The notes under the pieces: generated by a model
Seen by the model: only the letters and a program-made list of their open reading frames with translations
Told to the model about the DNA's origin: nothing
Databases searched by the model: none
Source of the DNA: a virus
Virus record (IMG/VR): IMGVR_UViG_3300033999_000083
Coordinates: 29,402 to 93,401 of that record
Reading direction: 5' to 3' (one strand)
DNA length: 64,000 nt
Shown: positions 8,322 through 16,899 of the stretch, piece after piece
How the letters are laid out: each line of letters begins with the position of its first letter
Numbering within the stretch: position 1 is the stretch's first letter
Translations under genes and position numbers: made by a program

Positions 8322-8327
8322 CAGAAT

Positions 8328-8579
8328 ATGATGAATTTAGATGATTTTAATCGTTTAGTGCGTGCTATAGCAAGTAATGATGATACTAAACAATTTCTGT
8401 ATGATAAATATGGTATAGATATTTATCCATTAACAGAAAATTTGGAAATTGCTTTGGATATAGTTCTTAATGAACTTATTCCAAAAGAAAAAATAGACTA
8501 TCTCATCGATATGGTAGCATATGATGATTTGACTGATAGTGAAATAGAGGAAGCATATAATTACATATTTAATGAATAA
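8328..8579 (+). CDS. Tandem paralog 2 of 4, unknown
   Basis: 83 residues, closest to copy 1: KYGIDIYPLTENLEIALDIVL in the middle (shortened by two residues relative to copy 1 near the DYLIDM segment) and the identical ending YNYIFNE. It starts 6 bases after the copy 1 stop. The high similarity of copies 1 and 2 compared with 3 and 4 suggests two rounds of duplication. The function is unknown. Confidence 0.65.
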   Translation: MMNLDDFNRLVRAIASNDDTKQFLYDKYGIDIYPLTENLEIALDIVLNELIPKEKIDYLIDMVAYDDLTDSEIEEAYNYIFNE

Positions 8580-8585
8580 TGAGTT

Positions 8586-8837
8586 ATGATAAGCTTAGAA
8601 AATTTTAACATACTAGTATCTGGTATATTAAGGAGTAACAAACTCTCAAAGAAATTATCTAAAAAATATGGTATAGATTTATATCCTGTGGTTAAAGATT
8701 TAGATATGGCTCTTTCAGCAGCTATAGATGAAATTATTCCTAAAGATAAGTCTGACTACTTTTATGATATAGTGTATTCTGGTTATTTGAAAGAAGATAA
8801 TATAGAAGACTTATATCATGATATATTTGAAATATAA
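8586..8837 (+). CDS. Tandem paralog 3 of 4, unknown
   Basis: 83 residues. Same layout: MISLENFNILV, KKYGIDLYPVVKDLDMAL, DEIIPKDKSDYFYDIVYS and an ending LYHDIFEI. It groups with copy 4 (YFY-x-x-VYS and LY-x-x-IF shared). It is more Lys-rich than copies 1 and 2. The function is unknown. Confidence 0.62.
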   Translation: MISLENFNILVSGILRSNKLSKKLSKKYGIDLYPVVKDLDMALSAAIDEIIPKDKSDYFYDIVYSGYLKEDNIEDLYHDIFEI

Positions 8838-8839
8838 CT

Positions 8840-9091
8840 ATGATTAGTTTAGATAATTTTTCCATTATAGTAAATAATATATTGGAGAATAATAGGCTCC
8901 TAAAAGAGGTTCCAATAGAACATGATGTTGATTTATATTCTGTGTTTAATAATTTTGATGAAGCACTGTCAACTGCTTTAGAAGAAATTATACCAGAAGA
9001 TAAGATAGATTATTTTTACAAAACAGTATATTCAAAATCTATGTCAGAAAATAAAATAGAAGAGTTATATAATAATATATTCAATAAATAA
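8840..9091 (+). CDS. Tandem paralog 4 of 4, unknown
   Basis: 83 residues. Starts two bases after the stop of copy 3. Pattern retained: MISLDNFSIIV, HDVDLYSVFNNFDEAL, EEIIPEDKIDYFYKTVYS, LYNNIFNK. The YGIDIYPL core is degraded to HDVDLYSV, making this the most divergent copy. It is followed two bases later by the deoxyribonucleotidase gene. The function is unknown. Confidence 0.62.
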   Translation: MISLDNFSIIVNNILENNRLLKEVPIEHDVDLYSVFNNFDEALSTALEEIIPEDKIDYFYKTVYSKSMSENKIEELYNNIFNK

Positions 9092-9093
9092 AT

Positions 9094-9585
9094 ATGTTAA
9101 GGATAGCATGTGATATTGACGACTGCATTGCGGATTTTTTGAATCCATATTATAGATTATATGGAAAACCTAAAAAGGGAGATTATGAAATCACCAGAAA
9201 TGTATATAAACTCAGAAATAATAAAAATTTCTGGGAAAGTTTACCAGTATTAGAAACTATGGATTTTGAACCTCATATATATTGTACTAAAAGGGTAAAT
9301 AGTAAAAGATATACTAAGAATTGGTTATTAAAAAATAACTTTCCTGTAAAACCTATATATCAATTATACAATCAAAAAGGAAATAAAGCTACTTTAATTA
9401 AGGGAAGGTGTGATGTGCTGGTAGACGACTCTTATAGTAATGTAATAAAAGCTATAGAATCTGGACTACCAGCATTATTATTAACTAGACCTCATAATAT
9501 CAATATATTAACTCCTTATAGAATAAATTCTTTAAGATATAAAGAAATTGAGGAGAAGTATAATAGATTTTTTAATAATAAATAA
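9094..9585 (+). CDS. HAD-family 5'(3')-deoxyribonucleotidase
   Basis: 163 residues. HAD motif I CDIDDCIADF (Asp7 nucleophile, Asp9 acid) is at the N-terminus, a conserved Lys/Arg region follows (CTKRVNSKRYTKNW), and motif IV VLVDDSYSNV closes the active site. Length and layout fit the NT5C-like single-domain nucleotidases common in phages, which dephosphorylate deoxyribonucleoside monophosphates. It ends in TAA, followed after one T by the next ATG. It fits with the dUTPase, ThyX and reductase genes downstream as part of nucleotide pool control. Confidence 0.78.
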   Translation: MLRIACDIDDCIADFLNPYYRLYGKPKKGDYEITRNVYKLRNNKNFWESLPVLETMDFEPHIYCTKRVNSKRYTKNWLLKNNFPVKPIYQLYNQKGNKATLIKGRCDVLVDDSYSNVIKAIESGLPALLLTRPHNINILTPYRINSLRYKEIEEKYNRFFNNK

Positions 9586-9586
9586 T

Positions 9587-10567
9587 ATGACATTTAAAGA
9601 ATTAGAGGCCAGATATGGAAAACAAAATAGATCTGAGTGGAGTCAACATCCTAATGGTGGAGGTTGGGTATACAAAAAGGCTGAGGTAGCTGATAGTGCC
9701 TTTGTAGGAGAAAATGCAGTAGTACTTTCAGGTTATGTAGCTATATATGCCAGAATAGAAGATTATGCTGTAATACGTGATAGTGCAAGAATACTTGATA
9801 ACGCTGTTATAAAAGGCAATGCACAAATATTTGATAATGCTACTGTATGTAAAAATGCAGTGGTAAAAGATAATGTTATTATACTTGATCAAGCAATAGT
9901 AACCGATAATGCAGAAGTATCTGGAAATGTTATAATAAAAGATCATAGTGAAATACGTGATTCAGCTAAAGTAATGGATAATGTTGTCATATCAGAAGAA
10001 GCTAACATATATGATAGTGCCAAAGTATTTGGAAATGCAAAAATATCAGGAAGTGCTAAAATATTCGGAAATGCAAAAGTATATGACAATGCTATAGTAA
10101 AAGATAGAGTAAGTATATATGATAATGCAGAAATATATGGCAGTGCTAAAATATATGGCAAAGCTAAAATACTAGATAATTGTAAAGTATATGATGATGC
10201 ACAGATATTTGATCATGCTAGATTAAAAAACTTTTCTCAAGTATTTGAAAATGCTAGAGTATTTGGTTTTGCAGTAATATATGATAATGCTAAAATATCA
10301 GGCAATGCTATAGTATATGGTGGTGCTAAGGTATTTAATAAAGCTATTATAACAGGAAGTCCAGAAGTATATGGAGATGCAATGGTTTTTGAAGAAGCAG
10401 TTATAGAAGGTTATGCTAAAATATTTGACCTAGCAAAAATATATGGTAAAGCTAAAGTATCTGATGATGTATTTATATATGAATGTTCTAGAATTTTTGG
10501 TAATACTGTATTATCAGGAGAGTTAAGTATATTTGGAAACACTGAAATACCTAATAAAAAGATATAA
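9587..10567 (+). CDS. Hexapeptide-repeat left-handed beta-helix protein
   Basis: 326 residues. After a short N-terminal region (RYGKQNRSEW ... GGGWVY) nearly the whole protein is a continuous hexapeptide repeat of the type A-x-(V/I)-x-(D/G)-(N/S), for example KISGSAKIFGNAKVYDNA and IYGSAKIYGKAKILDN, with about 40 or more repeats. This predicts a long left-handed parallel beta-helix prism. No transferase active site is apparent, so it is more likely structural or a surface or sequestering protein than an acyltransferase. I chose the ATG at 9587 (TAA-T-ATG junction) over 9548, which would overlap the nucleotidase gene by 38 bases. Confidence 0.75.
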   Translation: MTFKELEARYGKQNRSEWSQHPNGGGWVYKKAEVADSAFVGENAVVLSGYVAIYARIEDYAVIRDSARILDNAVIKGNAQIFDNATVCKNAVVKDNVIILDQAIVTDNAEVSGNVIIKDHSEIRDSAKVMDNVVISEEANIYDSAKVFGNAKISGSAKIFGNAKVYDNAIVKDRVSIYDNAEIYGSAKIYGKAKILDNCKVYDDAQIFDHARLKNFSQVFENARVFGFAVIYDNAKISGNAIVYGGAKVFNKAIITGSPEVYGDAMVFEEAVIEGYAKIFDLAKIYGKAKVSDDVFIYECSRIFGNTVLSGELSIFGNTEIPNKKI

Positions 10568-10598
10568 ATGAATAAAATATGTTTAGTAGTATGTAATA

Positions 10599-11609
10599 GT
10601 GAAAATAGATAATGAAATATCTTTAAAAGTAGTTCCGGGTAGTTTACAACTCCTACGAATGAGTGACGAAGAATATTTTTCTGATAAATATTCTGATTAT
10701 ATAAGTAATAGTAGGTTAAGCCTTATTAATCCTGAAGAAGATGGTTCTATAGATAAGTTTAAAAAAGGATTAGAGTCAAAATATTCTAGTTCATTAGAAT
10801 TAGGTTCTAGTATCCATTGTATGCTCTTACAACCAGATGAATATGAAATATCTGATATTAGAAAACCATCTGGAAAATTAGGAGTATTTGCAGAGAATGT
10901 TTATCTGTATAGAAAAGAAGGATATAGTATAGAAGACTCAATAAAATTAGCTTCTGAAAAATCTGACTATTATAAGGATAAATTAACAAGTAAAAGATTA
11001 AAAACTGCAATAAAAGAATCTATTGAATTCTATTTAAATAGACTTAGAGTAAAAGAAAGTTTAGATAAATCTACTATATTCTTATCTAAGTCTATGGCTA
11101 GTATATTTGATATTTGTATTTCTAATATAATAAGTAATAATGAATTTATGAGCACATTGTACCCAAAAGGAATTATAAATGATCCTGAAGTATATAATGA
11201 ATATGCTATATTAGGAGAAATACAGGCTGGAGACAAAATAGTAAAGGTAAAAGGTAAATTAGATAATTTTACTATTGACCATGAACAAAAAATCATAACT
11301 CTTAATGATGTAAAATCTACTGGCAAGCCTTTATCTTTTTTTATGGGTAATGAATTTAATGGGATTTATATTCCTGGATCATTTGAGAAATACAGATATT
11401 ATAGACAGTTGGCAATGTATTTATATTTACTAAATAACTGTTTAAATTTAGAAGGATATAAATATAAAGCTAATATTCTAGCTATAGAAACTATTCCAGA
11501 ATATAATTCTGGAGTATTTAAAATATCAGATAAATGGATTAAAAAAGGCTTAGAAGAGTTTAAAAATTTATTAATACTTGTTGCCTATGAATGTTGATGA
11601 GATAACTAA
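10599..11609 (+). CDS. PD-(D/E)XK nuclease, RecB/exonuclease-like
   Basis: Starts at GTG (no in-frame ATG upstream before a stop). 332 residues to the first TGA (11595), or 336 if both tandem TGAs (11595, 11598) are Trp, ending at TAA 11607. Contains EYAILGEIQAG and KVKGKLDNFTIDHEQKIITLNDVKSTG, i.e. the G-x-x-D...(D/N)xK active site of PD-(D/E)XK nucleases, followed by YYRQLAMYLYLL (the QxxxY motif of RecB-type nucleases). Similar genes occur in crAss-like replication blocks and are thought to process DNA ends. The end overlaps the next gene. Confidence 0.72.
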
Positions 11610-11961
11610 TGAGATTAATAAGTTATCATATGAGGATAGATTTAAGTTATATGTAAGATGTTTTGGATTTGGGAATTTATTATCTGATGAGTTTGATGAT
11701 AAACTAATTCTTATATCATTAGTAGCCTTAACAGCTAATAAATTAAAAGAGAAAAATCCTAAACTTACTACACTAGATGTATTATTACAAATAACTAAAG
11801 AAAAAGAAGGAACTTCTTTCTATAATGCTTTAGAAAATTTATCTATGTTAGTAGATGATTTATCATATGGTGTTAGTAAATTTAATTCATATGGATTAAC
11901 TGATTCAAAACAAATTATAAATAAAATAAAGGAGTTATTAAATACATGGACTCCATTTTAA
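11587..11961 (+). CDS. Unknown 124-aa protein
   Basis: Helical, Leu-rich small protein (MNVDEITNEINKL ... DVLLQITKEKEG) with no recognised motif. I chose the ATG at 11587. An in-frame ATG at 11578 is possible. The start lies inside the end of the nuclease gene, so the two are probably co-translated. The stop is TAA. The neighbouring AAA+ ATPase begins 9 bases later. Function unknown. Confidence 0.6.
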   Translation: MNVDEITNEINKLSYEDRFKLYVRCFGFGNLLSDEFDDKLILISLVALTANKLKEKNPKLTTLDVLLQITKEKEGTSFYNALENLSMLVDDLSYGVSKFNSYGLTDSKQIINKIKELLNTWTPF

Positions 11962-11970
11962 TTTTTAGTT

Positions 11971-12879
11971 ATGGAGAGTATAACAGAATTTAGTGAGGAA
12001 TATTATATGGATGAGGATATAGTTAGTAAAGCGTCCATATGGGTTAGAGACAAGGATGTCTTTATGCCATCTACAGATATTACTATATATAAGGAACTGC
12101 CTCCTGGAATGTATAAAATAGATTATAGTAATGACAAAGGATTTACTTGTAAACCTATAAATGTTGATACAGATGAATTATTTGTTTTTAGTGATTCTAT
12201 AACTAAAAATTTATTAGATGAAATTCAAACATTTTGGGATAAAAAAGATGTATATGAAAAAAAGAAACTAATACATAAAAGAGGAATTTTATTGGCAGGT
12301 TTCGCAGGTACTGGTAAAAGTACTATCATAAACATTATAAGTAAAGAGTTAATTAAAAATGGAGGTGTAGTGTTTAAAGTATATGGTATAAATAATTTAT
12401 CTAATTACATAGACTTTATTCAGTACGGATTTAGAAAAATTCAAAAAGACACTCCTATAATAACTATATTAGAAGACATAGATCAATATAGAGAAGTAGA
12501 AGCAGGTTTATTGGATTTTTTAGACGGTCAGTTTCATTTAAATCATCATTTAGTTATAGGAACTAGCAACAATACTGAGGACATTCCTGAAACTTTTTTA
12601 AGACCAAGTAGATTAGATTTAAAAATAGAAATAGGATACCCATCTGAAAAAACTAGAGAAGAATATTTTAGATATAAAAATGTTCCAGAAGAAGATATAA
12701 GTACCTTAGTTGAAGCAACTAAGGATTGCTCGTTAGCTGATTTAAAGGAAATATTTATATGTGTGTATGTTTTAGATTATAGTATTGATAAAGCAGTAAA
12801 TCAAGTATTAAATCCAACAGATAAGAAAAATTATACCAATGCAAAGTATAATAAATCTAGAATAGGATTTGGAATATAA
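11971..12879 (+). CDS. AAA+ ATPase, BCS1-like
   Basis: 302 residues. Walker A GFAGTGKST (110-118), Walker B IITILEDIDQY (163-173), sensor 1 LVIGTSNN, and the FLRPSRLD box with Arg residues typical of AAA+ proteins of the BCS1/FtsH class. The N-terminal 100 residues form an unrelated beta-rich domain. Such ATPases occur in crAss-like phages between the replication genes and unknowns. The substrate (protein unfolding or DNA clamp loading) cannot be told. It is the last gene of this run before a 193-base gap with a promoter. Confidence 0.78.
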   Translation: MESITEFSEEYYMDEDIVSKASIWVRDKDVFMPSTDITIYKELPPGMYKIDYSNDKGFTCKPINVDTDELFVFSDSITKNLLDEIQTFWDKKDVYEKKKLIHKRGILLAGFAGTGKSTIINIISKELIKNGGVVFKVYGINNLSNYIDFIQYGFRKIQKDTPIITILEDIDQYREVEAGLLDFLDGQFHLNHHLVIGTSNNTEDIPETFLRPSRLDLKIEIGYPSEKTREEYFRYKNVPEEDISTLVEATKDCSLADLKEIFICVYVLDYSIDKAVNQVLNPTDKKNYTNAKYNKSRIGFGI

Positions 12880-12997
12880 TATGAGTTTATTATAATAATT
12901 ATTTTTAGATTTATTATATACATATACTATGTTTAGACACTAACCAAGTAAACAGATAAAAATTATCAAAGTTGAGGCAATTTTAGAATTTTAATTG

Positions 12998-13019
12998 TTG
13001 TAACTTTGTAATACAATTA
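12998..13019 (+). promoter_or_regulatory. Candidate phage promoter, second copy
   Basis: TTGTAACTTT (12998-13007), six bases, CAATTA (13014-13019): identical blocks and spacing to 1047-1068. TAACTTTG fits the Bacteroidetes -7 consensus TAnnTTTG exactly. It lies in the only sizeable gap of the region (12880-13072, otherwise AT-rich without a supported gene), about 55 bases before the start of the gene at 13073. Confidence 0.55.
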
Positions 13020-13072
13020 GATGGAAATACTAGTAGATGGTAAATTAACAATTTTTAATGTAATATGTAAAT

Positions 13073-13654
13073 ATGAAAATTGCAGAATCGCAGGGATACA
13101 GCAAGAAAAAAGCTTATGAAGAAACAGGATTTGTAATTCCTTTTGAGAAATTAAAAAATGCCACACTCTCCTGGAAAAAGGCAGGTGAGCCACAAGGTGG
13201 TAAAAAATTAGCGGAATTCCTTGAAAACTATTTAAAAGAAAATAGAAATTCAGGGGCTTATATTGTTCTGGAGTCCGCTTCAGAAGATACTCGAGAACGA
13301 CCGTATAAAATTATTAATGAGGCTACTAAAGGTAAGAGAAAAACAACTACTACTTACCAAATAAAAGAAGCTGAATTTAAGGTAAAATACCGCACGGTAA
13401 AAGATGAAAATGGAGAAGATGTAGATGTTCCTGAAGTAACTGTTATATCTACTGGTAAAGTAGAGGGAAAGGCTACTAAGAAAGACCAAGCTTTAGATCT
13501 TATGAAGGAACTTATTAAGGAAAATCGGAAACCTTACGTAATTGAAATCGTTAAAGAGGTGACCGAAGGGCAGAAGTACGCAGCTTATGGAGAATATACT
13601 CCGTCTGCTTCCGCTAAAATGGGTAAATTTGTTTTTGCCGTAGAAGAGTACTAA
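13073..13654 (+). CDS. Unknown 193-aa protein in a single-gene unit
   Basis: 193 residues, no recognised family. Lys/Glu-rich. The N-terminus AESQGYSKKKAYEETGFVIP is helical; the C-terminal half is beta-rich (FKVKYRTVKDENGEDVDVPE). A promoter-like element lies upstream and a strong hairpin terminator directly downstream, so it seems to be transcribed on its own. Its codon choice differs from neighbours, with more GC-ending and CGN codons (cgc acg, cga gaa cga ccg, gtg acc gaa ggg), suggesting high expression or recent acquisition. A host-takeover or abundant early protein is possible, but this is inference. Confidence 0.7.
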   Translation: MKIAESQGYSKKKAYEETGFVIPFEKLKNATLSWKKAGEPQGGKKLAEFLENYLKENRNSGAYIVLESASEDTRERPYKIINEATKGKRKTTTTYQIKEAEFKVKYRTVKDENGEDVDVPEVTVISTGKVEGKATKKDQALDLMKELIKENRKPYVIEIVKEVTEGQKYAAYGEYTPSASAKMGKFVFAVEEY

Positions 13655-13665
13655 AAACAATTACA

Positions 13666-13694
13666 AAGGTGGGGAAACATTCCTCACCTTTTTT
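13666..13694 (+). terminator. Rho-independent terminator
   Basis: An 11-bp stem (AAGGTGGGGAA with TTCCTCACCTT, one G-T pair) with an ACA loop, followed by TTTTTT. It lies 11 bases after the stop of the 13073 gene and before the phosphoesterase at 13730. Confidence 0.85.
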
Positions 13695-13729
13695 AGTCTA
13701 ATTTAAGATTTAAACTTATAGATTACATA

Positions 13730-15073
13730 ATGAAAAAAAAGAAAGATTTACGAGAAGTTGAATATAATGCCTCACAGGATGAAGCATTTGACCAAAGGTC
13801 TGTAGGAGAACCAGTTAGAGACGAAGACGGAAAGATAAATGGCTATAGATTTAAGATATATGTTAGAGATTCTAGACCGTTAGAAGGATTTCTTACTAAC
13901 GAAGAAATGGAACTAATATATAGAGAGTACTCTTCTGATGGAGCTAATCTTACTCAGAGGAATATATCTAGACATTTTCCATATACAGTATCTGAATTTA
14001 AAAAGATACTACGTGCTTTTAATGTCACTAAGTCTGTAGTACCATTTCCTCCTCATGTTCTAGAATCTAGAACAACCGAAGAGTTACTAGAATTACATAT
14101 AAAGCAGAAAGAGGTAGATTTTCTTAAGAAGTATGAACAAGATAAAGGAGATTTATATAAGAAAAAATATAATGAACTTTTATTAGAACATCAAAAACTT
14201 AAAGAAGATTTTGAATCTGCAAAATATATTTCCGAAGACATAAATAAAGATAAGTTTAATACTATCAAATTAGATAGCTCTAATGAAACTATTATAGTGT
14301 ATTTAAGTGATATGCATATTGGAGCTTATGTGTCTGAAGAAGGAGTATATGATAATAAGTATGATGAGGAAGAAGTTCATAGAAGGTTAAATATAATCCT
14401 AAACAAAATAAATAGTTATAATGGTACATTTAAAAATATAATTATTTTAAATTTAGGAGATGCAATTGATGGATATAATGCACAAACCTCAAGACCTGAT
14501 TCAACTCACATTCTTCCACAAAATATGTCTAATAAAGAACAAGGACAAGTTTTATTAAGACAAATGAGTGGTTTCTTTACAAATTTAAAAGATAATAATC
14601 CAAATTCTGATATATTCTTTGTATCTGTTGGTCATTCAAATCATGGTGGAGATTTTGAACATAGTATTATTACAGCATTAGCTATAATGCTAGAGCATGA
14701 AGGTATTAGTACATATGTAGCGGTTAGGCCTATAGATCACTTTATTATTGGTGATAAAACTGTTATATTCTTACATGGTAAAGATAATATGGACCAATTT
14801 AAGAATTTTCCCCTTGTACTTAATGACAGAACAGAGTTATACTTTGATGAATATATAAGATATCATAGTTTAGGAGGCGATATTACTGTAGTAAAAGGTG
14901 ATTTACATCATAGTGCTACAACGTATGGAAGAGCTTTTAAATACAAATCTGTAAGTAGCTTATTTGGTTCTAGTAATTGGATACATGCTAATTTCGGATT
15001 TGCTAAATGGGGATGTGACTTTACCCTCATAGATAAAAACGGAGATACATTAGACGGCATAATAAAAGAATGA
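13730..15073 (+). CDS. Calcineurin-like metallophosphoesterase
   Basis: 447 residues to a TGA. An N-terminal 110-residue region with a helix-turn-helix-like part (GANLTQRNISRHFPYTVSEF) is followed by a coiled coil and then a metallophosphoesterase domain: IVYLSDMHIGAY (DxH), ILNLGDAIDG (GD), SVGHSNHGG (GNH variant), HGKDNMDQF and KGDLHHSATT. The family hydrolyses phosphodiesters or phosphomonoesters with two metals, and an SbcD-like or phosphatase role is possible. The only stop is TGA at 15071-15073. If TGA is Trp here too, the frame continues without break into the next gene (15077-15844), making a 704-residue fusion. Confidence 0.78.
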   Translation: MKKKKDLREVEYNASQDEAFDQRSVGEPVRDEDGKINGYRFKIYVRDSRPLEGFLTNEEMELIYREYSSDGANLTQRNISRHFPYTVSEFKKILRAFNVTKSVVPFPPHVLESRTTEELLELHIKQKEVDFLKKYEQDKGDLYKKKYNELLLEHQKLKEDFESAKYISEDINKDKFNTIKLDSSNETIIVYLSDMHIGAYVSEEGVYDNKYDEEEVHRRLNIILNKINSYNGTFKNIIILNLGDAIDGYNAQTSRPDSTHILPQNMSNKEQGQVLLRQMSGFFTNLKDNNPNSDIFFVSVGHSNHGGDFEHSIITALAIMLEHEGISTYVAVRPIDHFIIGDKTVIFLHGKDNMDQFKNFPLVLNDRTELYFDEYIRYHSLGGDITVVKGDLHHSATTYGRAFKYKSVSSLFGSSNWIHANFGFAKWGCDFTLIDKNGDTLDGIIKE

Positions 15074-15076
15074 ATT

Positions 15077-15844
15077 ATGGAAATTAGTGCAGATGCATTG
15101 CTTAAAGGCAAAAGCACAATAATTAAAAATAGAGAATACTTACCTACTAGAGAATATGCAGAACCATTTTTTGAGAAACTTAGTAAAGTAACTGATAACT
15201 TTATTATACAGGTTAAGGAAGCAGATCAAATGAGTCTTACAAAAGATTCTAAAGATGTGGTATATAATAGAGTATGGATACAAGCTGTATTACCAGATAA
15301 ATATACTGTAGATAATCATGCAGAAACATATGGTTTAATATATGGCTTAGATGTTAGGAAACCTGTTGCAAAAATTTATAGAGGTGTATTAAATAAAGCG
15401 TGTTTAAACTTATGTGTATTTGATCCATCTTGGTTAAATATTCAAGAATTAAAACCAGATGAACCTATAAATTATAGTTCTTTAAAAGAGCTTGTTGAAA
15501 AGGAAAATAATATGCATAAAGTATTAGAGGGAATGAAAAATGAATATTTTGTCCGTGAGGATAAAAAGATTCAACTAGGAGAATGGGTAGATTTTACAAT
15601 AAGTCATTATGATGATAAGGGCTTTGATAAAATAAGAATACCTTCGTCTGTTCCTATTGAAGTATATAAAGATTTATATTTAGATTCGGATAGTAAGTAT
15701 TTTGTGCCTGGAGGAATTAATCCTAGTAAATTTCAAGTATATAATGCTTTTACCGACATTATCAGCCACGATAAAAAAGATATAGTTAACATAGCAGATA
15801 AAACAATACTGTTATCAAAACTATTGAATGTATCAGTTAATTAA
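15077..15844 (+). CDS. Unknown protein, possibly fused to the phosphoesterase
   Basis: 255 residues, same frame as the phosphoesterase and separated from it only by TGA-ATT. Mixed alpha/beta. Notable stretches are DNHAETYGLIYGLDVRKPVA and YRGVLNKACLNLCVF, loosely reminiscent of DUF932-type phage/plasmid proteins, though I am not sure. The ATG at 15077 is a plausible independent start. Since TGA is demonstrably Trp elsewhere, this may be the C-terminal domain of a longer protein. The end overlaps the next gene by 17 bases. Confidence 0.6.
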   Translation: MEISADALLKGKSTIIKNREYLPTREYAEPFFEKLSKVTDNFIIQVKEADQMSLTKDSKDVVYNRVWIQAVLPDKYTVDNHAETYGLIYGLDVRKPVAKIYRGVLNKACLNLCVFDPSWLNIQELKPDEPINYSSLKELVEKENNMHKVLEGMKNEYFVREDKKIQLGEWVDFTISHYDDKGFDKIRIPSSVPIEVYKDLYLDSDSKYFVPGGINPSKFQVYNAFTDIISHDKKDIVNIADKTILLSKLLNVSVN

Positions 15845-16091
15845 AATTGTGTATGACGACGACTGTAAATTTATTCTAGACATTGTTAAAGACTATAATG
15901 TAAAGAAGGAAATTTACAGTCTAAGTCATTACAAAGAAAAGAAAAAAGGAATTCCTATTCTTACAAAGAATGGAACTAAAAAAGTTCCACTAGTAGAATT
16001 AGTGGGAGAAGATTCAGAAAAGGTTATCTGGAGTGAAAGTAACCCTGATTGGAAGAAAGAACTAGATTCATTACTAAAAGATGATAAATAA
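15828..16091 (+). CDS. Glutaredoxin/thioredoxin-fold-like small protein
   Basis: 87 residues. The layout IKIVYDDDCKFILDIV ... IPILTKNGTKKVPLVELVGED, ending SNPDWKKELDSLL, resembles phage glutaredoxin-like proteins, with VPLV at the cis-Pro position. The CxxC redox pair is missing (only C14, inside DDDCKF, remains), so it may not be an active reductant. It lies two genes before the ribonucleotide reductase, which fits the fold assignment. Moderate to low certainty. Confidence 0.5.
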   Translation: MYQLIKIVYDDDCKFILDIVKDYNVKKEIYSLSHYKEKKKGIPILTKNGTKKVPLVELVGEDSEKVIWSESNPDWKKELDSLLKDDK

Positions 16092-16111
16092 TTAATTATA
16101 AAATTTTAAAA

Positions 16112-16399
16112 ATGGTAACACTATTTGATGAAAGAGATTTAGTATCATTTGGAGCTTATATGATTTCAGATACAAGAAGAAAATCTATAGAAGAAAATCC
16201 AGATATAAAAAGTCAAGAAGAGATGGATAAAGTATTAAAAATGGTTACTCAATTTGACTTTAATAACTGGCTGACTTTGAAATTAAGATCTGAACAAGAG
16301 GAAAAAGACACAACTTTAGATAATGAAATATCTGATGAAGATATTATAGATGAAGAAGATCATCCTAAAATTGTAAAACTTAATCCTAATAATAATTAA
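16112..16399 (+). CDS. Small acidic protein, unknown
   Basis: 95 residues, strongly acidic C-terminal half (DNEISDEDIIDEEDHPK). The N-terminus VTLFDERDLVSFGAYMISD is helical. It stops with TAA overlapping the ATG of the reductase by one base (TAATG), so it is translationally coupled to nrdJ. Similar small acidic proteins precede reductase or ligase genes in related phages, but I know no function. Confidence 0.55.
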   Translation: MVTLFDERDLVSFGAYMISDTRRKSIEENPDIKSQEEMDKVLKMVTQFDFNNWLTLKLRSEQEEKDTTLDNEISDEDIIDEEDHPKIVKLNPNNN

Positions 16400-16899
16400 T
16401 GGAAGATTATTTTAAACATGATGAACTAGCCTATGATGTTTGGAAAGACAAGTATAGACAAGAAGGAGAAAGTTTAGAACAATTTTTTGAAAGACTGGAA
16501 AAAGGGTTTGATAGATCTTTTAGTTATGATAGAAATCTATCAGAGTATGGAAAAAAGAGGCTAAACAATCCATATAGAGAAACCTTACATACTTTATTTA
16601 AAGATTTTAAATATATAATTCCTGGAGGCTCTGTACTATATGGAATAGGTACTGATAAGCCTGTAAGCCTTAGTAATTGCTATGTTCTTAGCACTGAAGA
16701 TTCTATATCAGAAATCTTTGATACAGCTAAATATATGGCTAATATCTATAAAAGAAGAGGAGGAGTTGGAGTAGACATTTCAGTTTTAAGACCTAAAGGC
16801 GCTTCTGTTAATAATGCTGCTAAAACTACTACTGGGATTATACCATTTATGGATTTATTTAGTAATGTAACCAATACAATTGGGCAGAGTGGAAGACGT
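16399..16899 (+). CDS. nrdJ: Class II ribonucleotide reductase, exon 1
   Basis: 167 codons. Contains SLSNCYVLSTED (first redox Cys region), RRGGVGVDISVLRPKGA and NTIGQSGRR, standard for the N-terminal half of ribonucleoside reductase catalytic subunits. The exon is taken to end at T16899, because joining CGT to GGC at 17888 restores GQSGRRGALMITLDIRHPD. Unspliced, the frame enters the intron and stops at TAG 16996. Spliced total is 822 residues (501 + 399 + 1569 bases, all introns in phase 0). It supplies dNTPs, using adenosylcobalamin if class II (see exon 3). Confidence 0.88.

Noticed and set aside
9660-10550. Short DNA repeats that could look like a repeat array
   Set aside because: Repeats are imperfect, in frame and encode hexapeptide repeats. 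There are no conserved direct repeats with unique spacers, so not CRISPR.
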